From Brumimicrobium glaciale (lineage in GTDB: Bacteria > Bacteroidota > Bacteroidia > Flavobacteriales_D > Crocinitomicaceae): a stretch of 64,000 bases of DNA. The stretch is from the NCBI RefSeq assembly GCF_004152935.1, contig NZ_SETE01000001.1, positions 496,001-560,000 of the forward strand, in the 5' to 3' direction. The number at the start of each line of letters is the position of its first letter. The stretch's first letter is position 1. Both the position numbers and the translations under genes were made by a program. Below are positions 1 through 7,608 of this stretch, in pieces. A model generated the notes under the pieces. It was given only the letters and a program-made list of their open reading frames with translations, ran no database searches and had not been told where the DNA came from.

Positions 1-3000
1 AATGAAGTGTTGGTCGATTTAACTTCGGCTTTTTTAGCTCCTTGGACTTATGACGTTGAAACGGCGTCAGAATCAACGAATTCTCAAATTGAAGATTGTT
101 GGTCGTCAACACCTAATAATACAACTTCTGCTTACCGTTGGGATATAGAAGGAAACGGTGGGGGAACACCTTCATCAAATACAGGTCCTAATGTTCCTAA
201 TAGTGGTAATACTTATTTCTATACAGAGGCATCTTCTGGTGTTACAGGAGCCGTAGCTGAATTAATTACACCACAAATTGATGTGTCTGGATTAACTACT
301 GCATCATTAAAATTCTATTTTCATATGTATGGTGTAGATATTAGTGAGTTGTCAGTTGGTGTTTCTACTGATATGGGGGCAACTTGGACAAGTGCGCTTA
401 CAATTACAGGTGCACAACAAACTGCAAGTACAGACCCTTGGTTAGTTCAATGGGTTGACTTGAGTGCATACACAGGAGTTCTTCAACTTCGTTTTAAAGC
501 AATTAGAGGAGTAGGTTTTGAAGGTGATATGGCTATTGATGACATTTCTGTTATCGAGGCACCATCTTGTATTCCTCCATCGGCTCTTACGTCAGCACTT
601 ACATCAAGTACTTCAGCTGAGTTAGGTTGGACTCAAAGTGGTTCTGCTACAGTTTGGAATATTCAGTATGGAGCTCCAGGATTTACTATAGGATCAGGTA
701 CTCCTGAAAATGCAGTAACTAACCCTTATAATTTGACAGGTTTAACAACTGGTTCGACTTACGAATATTATGTTCAAGCGGATTGTGGAAGTGCTAATTT
801 AAGTACTTGGACAGGTCCTTTTGAGTTTTCTATAGATTACTGTGAAGTTTCTACAACGAGTTTGTTTGAGTACTTAACTTCAATTACATCAAATGGTGCT
901 GTTTCAAATATTTCATATACTGCAAGTTCATTCCCTGCAGGTTCTTATGCGAATGAGACTGCACAGATATTTGAATCTTATGAAACACAAACTTTCGATA
1001 TTTTGACTAACTATTCATCAGGTATTAATGGAGTAAATGTTTGGGTAGATTGGAATAACGATTTGAACTTTGATGCAACGGAATTATTAGCTTCTGCTAC
1101 TGGTGCGACTCAGCATACTTTATCAGTTACTGTTCCAACAGGTACGCCTCAAGGAAATTATAGAATGAGAGTTCGTGGTCAATGGGGCAGTTCTGCAAAT
1201 CCACCAGCGTGTGGACTTGTTAATTATGGGTCAACTGTAGACTTTACTTTAACTATTACTTCGCCTCCATCTTGTTTGTCACCTACTGCCTTGACAGTTG
1301 CTAATTTAAATTATACAACTGCGGATCTTGGTTGGACTGACGTTTCAACAAATTGGGAAATCGAATATGGTGCACAAGGATTTACTATAGGATCTGGAGC
1401 CTCAGCATTTACAAGTGCAAATCCTTATGCTGTCTCTAATTTAACACCAAATACTAATAATAGTTTCTATGTGAGAGCAATTTGTGCTCCAGGAGATACG
1501 AGTACTTGGGCTGGTCCTTATAATTTTTATACAGGACCTTGTACTCCTTCACCTACTTCAGTAGATGGAATCGGTATTACAAATGTTACAATGGGTACTA
1601 TAAATAATACAACTGGTGCTGAACCAAATAACTATGGTAACTACACAGCTCAGTCAACAAGTGTGCCTGCAGGTACTACGTTGCCAATTGATATTACTTT
1701 GGAAACAGGATACACATACAATTTATTTGCTTGGGTAGACTGGAATGGTGATTTAGATTTTGATGATGCCAACGAAGGGTATTATTTAGGAGAATCTACT
1801 AATGCAAACCCAACAACTTTTAATGCTTCTATCTTAATCCCGGCTGGTGCCGTTTTAGGTAACTATAGTATTAGAATTGGTGGTGCTGATAATGCTTTAG
1901 GTTCTACACTACCTTCTGATCCATGTTATACAGGAGCGTATGCTACATTTGAAGAATATACATTGACAATTACTGCTGCTCCGCCTTGTGCAGATCCATC
2001 AGCGTTAACAGCTTCAAATTTCACTACTAACACAGCTGATTTAGCTTGGACGGAAAATGGAACTGCAACGACATGGAATATTGAATATGGTCCTGCAGGA
2101 TTTGGCCAAGGTACTGGGACTGCATTAGCAGCAGTTACCTCAAATCCTCATACTTTAACAGGATTAATGCCGTGTATGAACTATGATTATTATGTTCAGG
2201 CAGATTGTGGTGGTGGAAATTTAAGTGCTTGGGTAGGTCCATTGGCATTTACAACATTTGCTGCTCCTGCTACTGGAACAGATACTCAAGTTGCTTGTGA
2301 TACATATACTTGGATGGATGGAAACACTTACACTTCATCAAACAATACAGCTACATTTACAATTGTAGGTGGTGGCTCTAGTGCTTGTGGAAATGATTCA
2401 ATTGTAACGTTAGATTTAACAATCAATACTTCTGCAACTGGAACAGATACGCAAGTTGCTTGCGATACATACACTTGGATTGATGGAAACACTTATACGT
2501 CTTCAAACAATACAGCAACACATACAATTATGGGTGGAGCTGCTAATGGATGTGATTCAATTGTAACGTTAGATTTAACAATCAATACTGCTACAATGGG
2601 AACAGATACTCAAGCTGCTTGTGAGACATTCACTTGGATTGATGGAAACACTTATACGTCTTCAAGCAATACAGTAACATTTACAATAGTAGGAGGTAAC
2701 GCAAACGGTTGTGATTCAATCGTAACGTTAGACTTGACGATTGATATGCCAACAAATGCTGGTGATGATGTGATGAGAACATTCTGTATGAATCAACCAT
2801 TAGGTCTTGATACTTTATTGAGCGCTAATGCTGATGCAGGTGGAACGTGGGTAGATCCTTCAGGTAATGCAATTACAGGAACAATGATTACACTTTCTGG
2901 TCAGCCAGATGTGTATATCTATACTTATGTAACGGCTGCTAACGGAGCTTGTCCTGCTGCAACTGCAAGTATTGAAATAACTGTTGACGGAGGTTGTGAT

Positions 3001-3270
3001 TACTTGTCAATCACTGATGAAGCTATGGTTGATATCTCAGTATATCCAAACCCTGCGACTAGTAACTTGACTATTCTTAACCCATCTAATACTTCATCTT
3101 TAAAAGTAGAGATGTTAGATATGAACGGAAGAATCGTACTTGTTGAAAATAAAGCATTGAATAATGCAACAGAAGCTACTTTAGCAATTGATTACCTTGA
3201 AAGAGGAATTTATACGCTACGTATTTATAATACTGAAGGTCAAAAAACTTTCAAGATTGTAAAACAATAA
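1..3270 (+). CDS. T9SS type A sorting domain protein with Fn3, GEVED and tandem repeats (5'-truncated)
   Basis: Large secreted or cell-surface protein whose N-terminus lies outside the window: the frame is open to base 1, and the GTG at 7 is internal by comparison with the fourth paralog, which has the same jelly-roll segment deep inside. Visible order, counted from base 7: MAM-like jelly roll (about 1-185, ending AIDDISVIE), Fn3 (190-275), GEVED (280-420), Fn3 (420-510), GEVED (511-658), Fn3 (659-753), three tandem 51-56 residue Cys/Trp repeats starting TGTDTQ (754-912), a linker, and a Por-secretion tail (1008-1087, DISVYPNPATS...GIYTLRIYN...FKIVKQ). The tail directs export by the type IX system and is usually removed on the cell surface. 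The role is probably adhesion or extracellular matrix, by family only. No enzymatic domain is seen. Confidence 0.9.
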   Translation, partial: NEVLVDLTSAFLAPWTYDVETASESTNSQIEDCWSSTPNNTTSAYRWDIEGNGGGTPSSNTGPNVPNSGNTYFYTEASSGVTGAVAELITPQIDVSGLTTASLKFYFHMYGVDISELSVGVSTDMGATWTSALTITGAQQTASTDPWLVQWVDLSAYTGVLQLRFKAIRGVGFEGDMAIDDISVIEAPSCIPPSALTSALTSSTSAELGWTQSGSATVWNIQYGAPGFTIGSGTPENAVTNPYNLTGLTTGSTYEYYVQADCGSANLSTWTGPFEFSIDYCEVSTTSLFEYLTSITSNGAVSNISYTASSFPAGSYANETAQIFESYETQTFDILTNYSSGINGVNVWVDWNNDLNFDATELLASATGATQHTLSVTVPTGTPQGNYRMRVRGQWGSSANPPACGLVNYGSTVDFTLTITSPPSCLSPTALTVANLNYTTADLGWTDVSTNWEIEYGAQGFTIGSGASAFTSANPYAVSNLTPNTNNSFYVRAICAPGDTSTWAGPYNFYTGPCTPSPTSVDGIGITNVTMGTINNTTGAEPNNYGNYTAQSTSVPAGTTLPIDITLETGYTYNLFAWVDWNGDLDFDDANEGYYLGESTNANPTTFNASILIPAGAVLGNYSIRIGGADNALGSTLPSDPCYTGAYATFEEYTLTITAAPPCADPSALTASNFTTNTADLAWTENGTATTWNIEYGPAGFGQGTGTALAAVTSNPHTLTGLMPCMNYDYYVQADCGGGNLSAWVGPLAFTTFAAPATGTDTQVACDTYTWMDGNTYTSSNNTATFTIVGGGSSACGNDSIVTLDLTINTSATGTDTQVACDTYTWIDGNTYTSSNNTATHTIMGGAANGCDSIVTLDLTINTATMGTDTQAACETFTWIDGNTYTSSSNTVTFTIVGGNANGCDSIVTLDLTIDMPTNAGDDVMRTFCMNQPLGLDTLLSANADAGGTWVDPSGNAITGTMITLSGQPDVYIYTYVTAANGACPAATASIEITVDGGCDYLSITDEAMVDISVYPNPATSNLTILNPSNTSSLKVEMLDMNGRIVLVENKALNNATEATLAIDYLERGIYTLRIYNTEGQKTFKIVKQ

Positions 3271-3294
3271 GGTAGATTTTTAAATTAAATATTA

Positions 3295-3326
3295 AAGCGT
3301 CTTTCTTCGGAAAGGCGCTTTTTTTT
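3295..3326 (+). terminator. Rho-independent terminator after first T9SS gene
   Basis: An 11-bp stem (AAGCGTCTTTC with GAAAGGCGCTT, one G-T pair) closed by a TTCG tetraloop and followed by a T run, 25 nt after the stop codon. The same hairpin recurs unchanged after the second T9SS gene at 7220-7253. Confidence 0.9.
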
Positions 3327-3521
3327 GTGCTCTATTTTTTTGAAGAAGAAATTAGTATTTTCATTTCTTAGTCTTTGTATAACAGCTTTAATAATAAATT
3401 GATTTAAATTATCACACCAATCATTGAAAAACATTTTATTAGATTGCTAGAAACTAGTTTCTCATCAAATATATAATTGTAAACCCCAGTAACTTCAGAA
3501 AAAGTGAATCCTCGGTGTTTT

Positions 3522-3606
3522 AATTCTTGGTAAGAATTAAAGCTTTCCCCGAGTTATAAATTCAACCTTTGTCATTCATTTCAGAGCAAAGCGACGAGGA
3601 ATCTCT
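3522..3606. repeat. Degenerate repeat unit A (hairpin plus GAGGAATCTCT box)
   Basis: Starts with the palindrome AATTCTTGGTAAGAATT (3522-3538) and ends about 70 bp later with CGACGAGGAATCTCT (3592-3606). A related unit lies 245 bp downstream, with AATTCTTTAGTAAGAATT at 3766-3783 and TCGAGGAATCTCT at 4202-4214, split by the MITE. The GAGGAATCTCT box looks like a dispersed intergenic repeat common in flavobacterial genomes. It is non-coding. Confidence 0.5.
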
Positions 3607-3783
3607 TTTAATTCATATAAGTATAACTGTTTCTAAAACAAATGGATAACTAAAAAAAAAGTATATTTGATTAAGTAAATTGAGTTTACTGGTAACTTTA
3701 ATTGGAATCAATTAAATTAAACTACCCGCTAGTAGTGAATTTTGAAAAAGCTTCCTAAGCATTTCAATTCTTTAGTAAGAATT

Positions 3784-4158
3784 GGTTCTACCACTATTTT
3801 AATGGGAACTCATACAATATGGATTCTAAAATATTTATCAATAATTATTCATTCTTCAAATAACAAGCTCCAGAGGAGCGACATATTAATAGCCAAGTAC
3901 ACTAGTGTACTTGGTTATTAATAAACAAAAAACAAACTCACCGAAATCGGCATAATTGCATGCAATTATACCGATTTCGGTGAGTTTGTATAGAGATGGA
4001 TTACATTCATATCTACTAATATGTCGTTCCTCTGGAACTGAAAATATTAAACCCATGTATTGCAGTTATTTGAACGTAAAAATCGAAACATCTATATAAA
4101 ACCAGTTTTGATAAAATGGAAAGGTTAATGGTTTAACCATTAAAATAGTGGTAGAACC
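3784..4158. mobile_element. MITE copy 1 (375 bp, terminal inverted repeats, 8-bp TSD)
   Basis: Non-coding element with 22-bp perfect terminal inverted repeats beginning GGTTCTACCACTATTTTAAT and ending with their reverse complement. It is flanked by the direct repeat TAAGAATT (3776-3783 and 4159-4166), an 8-bp target-site duplication. A second 375-bp copy at 58649-59023 differs at only two positions by eye (3983 and 4060) and has a different 8-bp duplication. Internal symmetry: paired 19-mers 3870-3888 and 4017-4035, palindromes at 3893-3914, 3933-3988 and 4126-4142. No transposase is encoded, so it must move in trans. An 8-bp duplication is compatible with families such as ISL3, IS66 or IS1595, but the parent is not identified here. 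Confidence 0.93.
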
Positions 4159-4309
4159 TAAGAATTAAAACTTAACTTCTGTCACCCTACAAAACACTGT
4201 GTCGAGGAATCTCTCCTTTTTTTTATTATACGTAATATCAGTTTTGTCAATTACACCTATTTATAAAAATGATTCATAAGCTTTAACTAGTTGAAAATTA
4301 AGTGTGCCT

Positions 4310-4323
4310 ATTAAAATAGTGGT
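4310..4323. repeat. Solo MITE-end-like sequence
   Basis: ATTAAAATAGTGGT matches 14 consecutive bases of the MITE right terminal repeat, and the flanking bases (TTGAAAC against AGAACC) are degenerate. It lies 152 bp beyond the right end of MITE copy 1. It may be a relic end of another copy or a chance match. No corresponding left end was found nearby. Confidence 0.4.
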
Positions 4324-4405
4324 TGAAACAAGAAAAGAGATGGGTTGGTATATATTTTTAAAAATAAAACATAATAAATTTAACTTTTATTTATGAATAA
4401 CAATT

Positions 4406-4421
4406 ATTTGTTTTATATTTG
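4406..4421 (+). promoter_or_regulatory. Promoter box of second T9SS gene
   Basis: Contains TATATTTG (4414-4421), a match to the Bacteroidota -7 consensus TAnnTTTG, 30 bp before the ATG. The 16-mer ATTTGTTTTATATTTG is repeated exactly at 7564-7579 upstream of the third T9SS gene, which supports a shared functional promoter. A -33 TTTG at standard spacing is not evident. Confidence 0.6.
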
Positions 4422-4451
4422 ATAATTAACACAGAACTAAAAATTAAACTT

Positions 4452-7196
4452 ATGAAAACATTTTTACTAAAAGGTATGCTTTTTATAGCTGCTTTTGCAT
4501 TTGGCTCAAATCTAAATGCTCAAAGCTATTGTGCCTATACAACGACTAATACAGGAAACTATATTACCTCCTTCTCCACTACTGGAGGGTTTCCTGATAT
4601 TGTAAACAACAATACCGGACAAGGTCCTAATGGATATTCTGATTATACAACAATGATTGTTGGAGGTTATGAAACCCAGCAAATTACCTTTACAATTACT
4701 GCAACTGGTGGTACTTATGGTTATTCTGTTTTCATAGACTGGGATAATGACTTTGCTTTTAGTGCCGCTGAAAAAGTTTATGGTACATCAAGCTATTCTC
4801 CTACACCTAATACAGCTTCATTTATAGTTCCTACGGGTCAATCTTTAGGGAACTATAGAATGCGTGTTATTGCAGATTGGTTGAATGGTGCTCCTGGCCC
4901 TTGTACAGGTTCTTATGCTGAAGCAGAAGATTATACATTTCAGGTGATTACACCGCCAACTTGTTTGCCTGCTCAAAACTTAAACGTAAGTGGTGTAACT
5001 GCAACTACGCTCAATTTTGGTTGGACTGAGATAAATACAGCTACTGAATGGCAAGTAGAGTATGGACCAATTGGTTTTGTTCAAGGGAGTGCTGCAGGGA
5101 ATCTTCAATCAAATGTGGTTGCAAATCCATATACTGCTACGATCGTTCAAGGAAATGAATATGATTTCTATGTACGTTCAGTATGTTCTATAGGAGATAC
5201 AAGTGTATGGGCTGGACCATATGAATTTAAATATTGTGAGGTTTCTGCACAAAATACTTTCTATTACACAAGTGCTATTACTTCAACTAACGCTTTAGTG
5301 AACGTTAATTATTCTGCAGCTGGAATCCCACCTGGTTCTTACGCTAATGAAACAGCGCAAACGTTTGAATCATTTGAATCACAGTCTTTTAATGTTAATA
5401 CAACTTATTCTTCGGCATCAAACTATACGAATGTTTGGGTAGATTGGAATAGAGATATGGTTTTCGATGCATCTGAATTGATGGCTGGATCAGGAAGTGC
5501 AATTGCTTCTCAATCATTATCTATTGTTGTTCCTGCTGCTACTCCTCAAGGCGATTACAGAATGAGAGTTCGAAGTGATTATGGAAATACTTCCAATCCA
5601 TCAGCTTGTGGAAGTGCTGCTTATGGTTCTACTGTCGATTTTAATTTAACTATTGTTGCTCCACCTTCATGTTTACCAGTAAATAATATTATTGTAAACA
5701 ACGTTTCAGAAACAACTGTAGCTCTAGGATGGACATCAAGTGGTACAGCTACAACTTGGAATATCGAATATGGTCCAGCTGGTTTTGCCCCAGGAACAGG
5801 GTTTCCTTTAACGGCAACAACTAATCCTTTTACAATAACTAATTTAACTGGAAATACTAATTATGATTTCTATATTCAAGCAGATTGTGGTGGTGGTGAT
5901 CTAAGTTATTGGTCTTCAGTATTTGGTCCTGTCGTTACAGATTGTGGCCCTTACCTTGCAAACGGTTTGTGTGAAGGATTTGACATTAACTTATCTTCTA
6001 CAATTGGATGTTGGAGAGTAAGAGATGAAAATAATGATGGAGATGCATGGGGTATGAGTACAAGTATACCAAATACTGGTGCTTATTCTGCAGTTTTCTA
6101 TTCTGATTTGAACGCAGGTAATAACGATGATTATTTAATTTCTCCTCAATTGGTGATGACTGGAATTGAAGCAATGAAGTTTTCTTTTAGAGTGCAAAGT
6201 GCTAATGAGCCAAATGACTTCCAAGTATTACTTTCTACTACAGGAACTAACGTAGCTGACTTTACAGATACAATTATGGATCTTGCAGAGTATGCGAACA
6301 TTGTTTATCAAGACACAGTTATTGATTTAACTTCTTACACTGGTCCAGTTTATATTGCATTTCATATTCCTCCTGGAGGAGTAGATGGATGGAACTTATT
6401 TATCGATGATGTGTGTTTTGGAGAATGTATTCCAACGCCTGGTCAAGATGGATCTGTTGATGTTTGTGTTTTAGAAAATTCTGTTGATTTATCAGATAAC
6501 ATTGTTTCGCATAACAATTCTTACGGACGTTGGGAATTTCCTGCAAACCAAGCATTAATTGTAGATGATACTATGTTTAATGTAGGTATGATGGCTGAAG
6601 GTTCTCATGAGGTAATGTATATTGTTGAAGGTCTTTGTCAAGAAGATACAACAATTGCTACAATCAATGTCTATAAAGCTTCTTCTGCTGGTATTGACGG
6701 TGTGATGGAAGTTTGTAAAAACACTCCATCAAACTTGTTCTCAGCATTGTCTGGTAATATAGATTTCGGAGGAACTTGGTATGATCCAGCAAACGTTGCT
6801 TTGCCAAATTCTCAACCAAATGCGCCAAGTATCCCAGGTATGTATCAATATACTTATATCACAAATAACGGACATTGTCCAGGTGATACATCTATTGTTA
6901 CAATTACAGTTGACGGAGGATGTGATAATTTATCACTAGGTAATGATATCTTAACTGATGTCTCTGTTTACCCGAACCCAGCAACAAGCATTCTTACAAT
7001 TGTTAATCCTTCTAACGCAACTTCTTTAAAAGTTGAAATGTTAGATATGAATGGTAGAATTGTTCTAGTAGAAAACAAAGCATTGAATAATGCTTCAGAA
7101 GCTACCTTGACAATTGATTATTTAGAAAAAGGAATCTATACTTTAAGAGTATTCAACACTGAAGGTCAAAAAACTTTCAAGGTTGTAAAACAATAA
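4452..7196 (+). CDS. T9SS type A sorting domain protein (GEVED, Fn3, choice-of-anchor)
   Basis: About 914 residues. The ATG at 4452 is preferred over an upstream in-frame TTG because it opens a clean signal peptide (MKTFLLKGMLF...NLNAQ, cleavage near residue 24). Domains: GEVED (about 25-165), Fn3 (170-262), second GEVED (263-400), Fn3 (405-490), a cleaved-adhesin/choice-of-anchor jelly roll (about 500-660, from CEGFDINL to FIDDVCFGEC), a linker with paired Cys, and a Por-secretion tail (about 835-914) nearly identical to that of the upstream paralog. Exported by Sec, then type IX. It probably binds surfaces or glycans. It sits alone between its own promoter box and terminator, so it is likely monocistronic. 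Confidence 0.92.
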   Translation: MKTFLLKGMLFIAAFAFGSNLNAQSYCAYTTTNTGNYITSFSTTGGFPDIVNNNTGQGPNGYSDYTTMIVGGYETQQITFTITATGGTYGYSVFIDWDNDFAFSAAEKVYGTSSYSPTPNTASFIVPTGQSLGNYRMRVIADWLNGAPGPCTGSYAEAEDYTFQVITPPTCLPAQNLNVSGVTATTLNFGWTEINTATEWQVEYGPIGFVQGSAAGNLQSNVVANPYTATIVQGNEYDFYVRSVCSIGDTSVWAGPYEFKYCEVSAQNTFYYTSAITSTNALVNVNYSAAGIPPGSYANETAQTFESFESQSFNVNTTYSSASNYTNVWVDWNRDMVFDASELMAGSGSAIASQSLSIVVPAATPQGDYRMRVRSDYGNTSNPSACGSAAYGSTVDFNLTIVAPPSCLPVNNIIVNNVSETTVALGWTSSGTATTWNIEYGPAGFAPGTGFPLTATTNPFTITNLTGNTNYDFYIQADCGGGDLSYWSSVFGPVVTDCGPYLANGLCEGFDINLSSTIGCWRVRDENNDGDAWGMSTSIPNTGAYSAVFYSDLNAGNNDDYLISPQLVMTGIEAMKFSFRVQSANEPNDFQVLLSTTGTNVADFTDTIMDLAEYANIVYQDTVIDLTSYTGPVYIAFHIPPGGVDGWNLFIDDVCFGECIPTPGQDGSVDVCVLENSVDLSDNIVSHNNSYGRWEFPANQALIVDDTMFNVGMMAEGSHEVMYIVEGLCQEDTTIATINVYKASSAGIDGVMEVCKNTPSNLFSALSGNIDFGGTWYDPANVALPNSQPNAPSIPGMYQYTYITNNGHCPGDTSIVTITVDGGCDNLSLGNDILTDVSVYPNPATSILTIVNPSNATSLKVEMLDMNGRIVLVENKALNNASEATLTIDYLEKGIYTLRVFNTEGQKTFKVVKQ

Positions 7197-7219
7197 GGTA
7201 GATTTTAAGTTAAATATTA

Positions 7220-7253
7220 AAGCGTCTTTCTTCGGAAAGGCGCTTTTTTTTTT
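7220..7253 (+). terminator. Rho-independent terminator after second T9SS gene
   Basis: Stem AAGCGTCTTTC with GAAAGGCGCTT, TTCG loop and nine Ts. Identical in stem and loop to 3295-3320, and the bases between stop codon and stem are also almost the same, so the 3' flank was duplicated together with the gene. Confidence 0.9.
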
Positions 7254-7608
7254 GATATTTACCCGCTATAGTATTTTAAAATCTAAATAATACTCCTAGA
7301 TACCTTGGTTTAAATATCTCTGCTACCAATAGGTTTTCAAATACCAAAAAAAAATCTAAGAATATCAATAGCTACGGTTCTATTTTTTTTAAGAAATGGG
7401 AGAGAAAAAGAAACCGATGCTCTGCTATATTGAAGAGATATTTTGGCATTAATAGTAGCTCTCTATTAAAACGATAATTTTCTAAGCTAAATTGAAGATC
7501 ATGAAATCATCTAGTTTTCAATAATCTTGATGAATAATATTAATATCTATTCAATTAACAAATATTTGTTTTATATTTGGGTTATAACTCAAAAATAATA
7601 TTACGCTT
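7254..7608. other. Intergenic, 355 bp
   Basis: AT-rich leader region of the third T9SS gene. Apart from the promoter box at 7564-7579 I see no gene, RNA or repeat in it. Confidence 0.6.
7564..7579 (+). promoter_or_regulatory. Promoter box of third T9SS gene
   Basis: ATTTGTTTTATATTTG, the same 16 bases as 4406-4421, containing the TAnnTTTG box TATATTTG (7572-7579) 29 bp before the ATG. Conservation of both sequence and distance to the start codon argues that it is functional. Confidence 0.6.

Noticed and set aside
7-9. GTG at position 7 as a gene start
   Set aside because: The frame is open to base 1 and the sequence continues a jelly-roll domain found internally in the fourth paralog; the gene starts outside the window.
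3271-4451. A protein gene in the 1.2-kb gap between the first two T9SS genes
   Set aside because: Stops in all frames; the space is filled by the terminator, old repeats, the MITE and a promoter.
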